DNA from: Trichloromonas sp034006665
GTDB taxonomy: Bacteria > Desulfobacterota > Desulfuromonadia > Desulfuromonadales > Trichloromonadaceae
NCBI RefSeq assembly: GCF_034006665.1
Contig: NZ_JAVESI010000014.1
Coordinates: 1-64,000 of the forward strand
Reading direction: 5' to 3'
DNA length: 64,000 nucleotides
Below the pieces are notes generated by a model that saw nothing but the letters and a program-made list of their open reading frames with translations, was not told the origin of the DNA and searched no databases. Shown piece by piece: positions 61,666 through 64,000 of this stretch; the stretch's first letter is position 1; every line of letters begins with the position of its first letter. A program made the translations under genes and the position numbers.

Positions 61666-62649
61666 ATGCAGCCGATGAAAACACTCAGCCGAATCCTGGA
61701 GCGCCTCGCCAGTGCGGAGAATTATCTTTTTTCCCTGGACGATCTGCGCTGCGCCTTGCCTGAGACCGAGCCCGGGCCCTTCAAGGCCTTGCTGAGCCGT
61801 GCGCAAAAGGCCGGTGTGCTGCAGCGGGTCTGCAAGGGTGTTTATCTTTATCCCCGGGTGAACTATCCGGCGGGACGGGTGCTGTATCATGCCGCTGCGA
61901 AACTTCGCGCCGATGCCTTCAATTACCTGAGCCTCGAAACCGTGCTGAGCGATGCCGGGGTCATTTCCCAGATCCCGCTGAACTGGATCACCCTGATGTC
62001 GTCCGGTCGCAGTCATATCGTCGACTGCGGCCATTTCGGGCACATCGAATTCATCCATACCAAGCGCTTGCCTGCCGACATCGCCGAGCAGTTGAGCTAT
62101 GACCCCGATTGCCGTCTCTGGCGGGCCTCGGTTCCCCTGGCGTTGCTCGATATGAAGCTGACCCGCCGCAGTACCGATCTGGTGGATTGGAGCCTTGCCG
62201 ATGAGCTTTCTTCGCGATTTCCAGAAAAAATCGAAAAAAGGGATCGCCACCCCGAAACCCGACCTGGACCTTATTCCCCATCGGCTTCGGGTCGCGGAGA
62301 AGATGGAGAAAAAGCCGTCAACGAAATCGAAACCGACATCGAAAAAAGCAGCGGCAATGTTTTTGCCGATCTGGGGCTTCCCCTTCCGGAAGAGCGTCTG
62401 GCGAAAGCCGAACTGGCGCGGAACATCAGCCGGATACTTGCCCATCGACACCTGACCCAAGCGGCCGCCGCCGAACTTCTGGGCATTGACCAGCCCAAGG
62501 TGTCGGCGATCATGAACGGTCGGCAGGGCGGATTTTCCATGGAGCGGTTGCTGACCTTTCTGTTGGCCCTCGACCACGACATCGAAATCCGGCTCAAGAA
62601 AAAGCCCCGTAACCGGTCGACGGCGCATCTTAACGTCGTCATCGAATAA
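61666..62649 (+). CDS. AbiEi-like antitoxin domain fused to an XRE helix-turn-helix
   Basis: 327 aa from ATG 61666; GTG 61651 and ATG 61675 are also possible. Residues 1-180 match the AbiEi type IV antitoxin: a winged helix (FSLDDLRCALPETEP, then GVLQRVCKGVYLYPRV) and the following fold (FNYLSLETVLSDAGV). Residues 230-327 are an XRE domain of the antitoxin type (LTQAAAAELLGIDQPKVSAIMNGR). The join (about residues 185-225, Arg/Pro/Gly-rich) looks like a low-complexity fusion. No AbiEii toxin gene lies next to it. It sits between direct repeats. Confidence 0.75.
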   Translation: MQPMKTLSRILERLASAENYLFSLDDLRCALPETEPGPFKALLSRAQKAGVLQRVCKGVYLYPRVNYPAGRVLYHAAAKLRADAFNYLSLETVLSDAGVISQIPLNWITLMSSGRSHIVDCGHFGHIEFIHTKRLPADIAEQLSYDPDCRLWRASVPLALLDMKLTRRSTDLVDWSLADELSSRFPEKIEKRDRHPETRPGPYSPSASGRGEDGEKAVNEIETDIEKSSGNVFADLGLPLPEERLAKAELARNISRILAHRHLTQAAAAELLGIDQPKVSAIMNGRQGGFSMERLLTFLLALDHDIEIRLKKKPRNRSTAHLNVVIE

Positions 62650-62671
62650 GCGGCCTTTTTTTACCCGGTTT

Positions 62672-62758
62672 TATCCCCTTCATCCCCCTCATCTCTGAAA
62701 ATCTTGAAGTTTTTCCCAAACGCACAGCGATGCGGTTCCTGCGTCACCGCATCCTACG
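62672..62758 (+). repeat. Direct repeat with CATCCCC tract and GATGCGG hairpin, copy 3
   Basis: Same order of blocks as copy 2: a CATCCCC tract, GAAAATCTTGAAGTTTTTCC and the hairpin GATGCGG (62729-62735)/CCGCATC (62747-62753). The distance between the two copies is about 1.2 kb. Confidence 0.85.
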
Positions 62759-62777
62759 TTTTTGGGCAGTTGTAAGA

Positions 62778-62823
62778 AACCGGCCCGGCTCTCATCTTCC
62801 GAGAGGCCGGGCCGGTTGTTTTT
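62778..62823 (+). terminator. Strong terminator after the AbiEi-XRE gene
   Basis: AACCGGCCCGGC and GCCGGGCCGGTT form the outer stem, extended inside by CTC/GAG pairs, followed by GTTTTTC. It lies about 130 nt after the stop, beyond the repeat. Confidence 0.85.
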
Positions 62824-62839
62824 CACGGAGAGTAATCGT

Positions 62840-63170
62840 TTACCATTCGGTGCGAACCGGGTAGCGCGTGATCTGGCTGATCGTTGTCAGAATAACCAGA
62901 CTGTTGGTGATGGCCTGGCAGATAAGAATGCGGTCGAACAGGTCTTTGTGATATTCCGGCAGACGGGAAAGCTGTAGGACGGCGGGGTCATCCAGGGGCA
63001 GGGTTTCAATCTGGTGGCGTTTTCGCCAGTTATGGACAAAATCGTGGGCCGGTTCGGGCAGGGGGAGCTTGCCTAATTTGTTCTCGACGATGATTTCCCA
63101 GGCATAGGCCACGCTGAGGTAACCCGAATCTCCGTGTTGGTGAAAAGCTGGAAGGTTCTCGGAAAAAGAA
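62840..63170 (-). pseudogene. PIN-domain (VapC-like) toxin, N-terminally truncated
   Basis: The readable frame ends at 62840 and encodes LSVAYAWEIIVENKLGKLPLPEPAH, later LPEYHKDLFDRILICQA and the final YPVRTEW, the middle and end of a VapC-type PIN domain. The first 20-25 residues of the family (DTHxLLW with the first catalytic Asp) are missing. Just upstream, at 63205-63216, lies a fragment of the dispersed repeat (GCATCCTACG). No antitoxin gene is adjacent. It is treated as decayed. Confidence 0.7.
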
Positions 63171-63199
63171 TTCACGTCCAAGTGGCGTGGGTACGGCAA

Positions 63200-63505
63200 A
63201 AACCTCGTCGCATCCTACGATTGATCATCGCTTTTTTTATGAAAATCGTTGCGGTTTTTTGCCCCTCTGCGAGGGCCGTTTTCGAAGTGTTTTTTTGCGC
63301 GAAAAACCGGGTCTTCCAGAGGGCCTGGAGTACCCGGTTTTAGGGCTGGGAATTCCGGTTCGTCTGGGTGTTGCCGGAGAATTGGTTAAGCCGGCTGTTT
63401 TCCGGGTGCTCTGTACGTTACTGTTGTGGACAAAAAGACAACTGCAACACCTTTACATGTTGTCTTTTTCCCTGTGTTTGAGTTGTGTCATGACTTGGTG
63501 TCAAG
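63200..63505. other. Accessory intergenic region with hairpins
   Basis: No convincing gene. AAAACCGGGT (63303-63312) and ACCCGGTTTT (63332-63341) form a 10-bp inverted repeat around a 19-nt loop. AAAAAGACAAC (63432-63442) and GTTGTCTTTTT (63459-63469) form an 11-bp hairpin with terminal T-run, a possible terminator. A frame between 63187 and 63567 is open by chance. Confidence 0.4.
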
Positions 63506-63515
63506 TTACCAATTT

Positions 63516-63640
63516 ATTGGCGCCATTTTGTATCCTAAATTGGCAACAATTTGTTGCCAAGAAATGACCCTTTTTTGAGCGTTGTTTTATCTATGGATTG
63601 GCACCATTTTGTATCCTAAATTGGCAACAAAATGTTGCCA
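63516..63640. repeat. Two 44-bp direct repeats, each with an internal palindrome
   Basis: Copies lie at 63516-63559 and 63597-63640 and differ at 3 of 44 positions. Each begins ATTGGC(G/A)CCATTTTG and ends with the palindrome TTGGCAACA-N-TGTTGCCA. Start-to-start spacing is 81 bp. They may be operator or iteron-like sites. They lie upstream of the triple operators and the terminal HTH gene. Confidence 0.8.
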
Positions 63641-63705
63641 GCGCTCGACCTCGGGGCGGGTACCATCATGTGCACACACTGTACGTCGGTTTGCCGAAAA
63701 CAAAA

Positions 63706-63723
63706 TAGGAACTCAGGTTCCTA
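63706..63723. promoter_or_regulatory. Operator copy 1 (TAGGAAC-N4-GTTCCTA)
   Basis: Perfect 7-bp-arm palindrome TAGGAAC-TCAG-GTTCCTA. It is the first of three related sites before the HTH gene. Confidence 0.65.
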
Positions 63724-63742
63724 AATCCTTTGTCTGTAAAAA

Positions 63743-63760
63743 TAGGTACTATTGTTCCTG
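63743..63760. promoter_or_regulatory. Operator copy 2 (TAGGTAC-N4-GTTCCTG)
   Basis: TAGGTAC-TATT-GTTCCTG, same spacing, with two departures from symmetry. It begins 37 bp after copy 1. Confidence 0.6.
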
Positions 63761-63813
63761 TTTTTTGAAGAGAGATTTTTTCATCAATATGGCCATTTCC
63801 CTGTCGAATTTTT

Positions 63814-63843
63814 TTGCAAAACAGGCAGCATTGTTCCTATTAT
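63814..63843 (+). promoter_or_regulatory. Candidate promoter overlapped by operator copy 3
   Basis: TTGCAA (63814-63819), an 18-bp spacer, then TATTAT (63838-63843). Operator copy 3, CAGGCAG-CATT-GTTCCTA (63822-63839), lies across the spacer and the start of the -10, so a bound protein would repress. The predicted start is near 63850. Confidence 0.5.
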
Positions 63844-63901
63844 TGTAAGTAGATATGTTATTGTTGCCCGCGACTGAAGAATAAATCACGGAGAAATAGC
63901 C

Positions 63902-64000
63902 ATGAACCACTACACACAAAAAGCTCGCGAAAAAGGCTGGACTCTCCAGGCACTGGCCCATCGGTGGGGTATCTCAGATCGGTCTGCAAGAAAAACAGCC
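63902..64000 (+). CDS. Helix-turn-helix protein, partial at window edge
   Basis: 33 codons are visible from ATG 63902, preceded by GGAG at 6-7 nt. The segment WTLQALAHRWGISDRSARK reads as a helix-turn-helix recognition region, as in small regulators of phages and integrative elements. The three operators and the overlapping promoter upstream suggest it is a regulator of its own transcription. The rest lies outside the window. Confidence 0.6.
   Translation, partial: MNHYTQKAREKGWTLQALAHRWGISDRSARKTA

Noticed and set aside
63187..63567. 126-codon plus-strand frame near the right end
   Set aside because: It runs through inverted and direct repeats, has no Shine-Dalgarno or motif, and its product is unlike any known protein.
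63516..63640. Two 44-bp repeats as a CRISPR array
   Set aside because: Only two units, with a 37-bp gap, palindromic content and no cas genes.
63749..63961. Minus-strand frame over the operators
   Set aside because: It overlaps three operators and the start of the plus-strand HTH gene and has no ribosome binding site.
1..64000. tRNA or rRNA genes
   Set aside because: No cloverleaf with conserved T-loop GTTCGA and CCA-type acceptor, nor any rRNA core sequence, was recognised by eye; a tRNAscan run would be decisive.

Overview
The window looks like chromosome from a Desulfuromonadales/Geobacterales-type deltaproteobacterium. The grounds are a short Geobacter-type type IV pilin followed by a secreted PilA-C-like partner, a multiheme NrfHA nitrite reductase, a small periplasmic c-type cytochrome with four CxxCH motifs, several sigma-54 activators, and high-GC codon use. 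No rRNA, tRNA or CRISPR array was recognised.

Layout. Positions 1-127 hold the 3' end (domains V and VI) of a group II intron that stops one base from the stop codon of an RNase E/G gene (129-2720, minus). Positions 3087-33391 are mostly housekeeping and respiratory genes: an ABC-F ATPase, a polyprenyl diphosphate synthase, a histidine kinase and NtrC-type regulator pair, a Na/Pi cotransporter homologue, an OmpA-like protein with a HAD phosphatase, nadC-birA-coaX, an EF-G paralogue, a SPOR protein, a PAS/sigma-54 activator, nrfHA, a haem-sensor EAL protein, an acyl-CoA synthetase and an M24 peptidase. Between the NtrC-type regulator and the Na/Pi gene lies a sigma-54 promoter followed about 110 bp later by a strong terminator, with no ORF between them. 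This looks like an undescribed sigma-54-dependent small RNA.

Positions 33478-38270 carry a lipid-transport (pqi/MCE) gene set on the minus strand, split by a PIN-type toxin-antitoxin pair and clusters of palindromic repeats. An IS200/IS605 element (tnpB and tnpA, about 38.3-40.2 kb) sits directly upstream of pqiA, followed by a Fic protein with paired palindromic operators. Positions 41.7-47.9 kb hold the pilin locus with a sigma-54 promoter and an upstream palindrome: pilA-N, a pilA-C-like gene, an ABC transporter, a TPR membrane glycosyltransferase-like protein and a UbiA-type phosphoribosyltransferase. A 1551-bp IS4-type element, with 14-bp inverted repeats, a 7-bp target duplication and a nonsense mutation in its transposase, separates this locus from a surface-glycan export cluster.

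That cluster (49.4-61.5 kb) contains Wzm and Wzt-type ABC exporter genes, an FkbM methyltransferase, two GT9 and two GT2 glycosyltransferases, a WbsX-like protein, a KpsS-like protein, a bifunctional CDP-ribitol synthase-like enzyme and a CDP-alcohol phosphotransferase. Together they suggest a ribitol-phosphate-containing surface polymer, which is uncommon outside a few Gram-negative capsules. Its middle part is AT-richer than its surroundings, consistent with horizontal acquisition.

The right end (61.5-64 kb) is an accessory region: an AbiEi-XRE fusion between direct repeats, a decayed VapC-type toxin, two 44-bp direct repeats, and three copies of a TAGGnAC-N4-GTTCCTA operator upstream of a helix-turn-helix gene cut by the window edge. 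It is probably the border of a mobile element.
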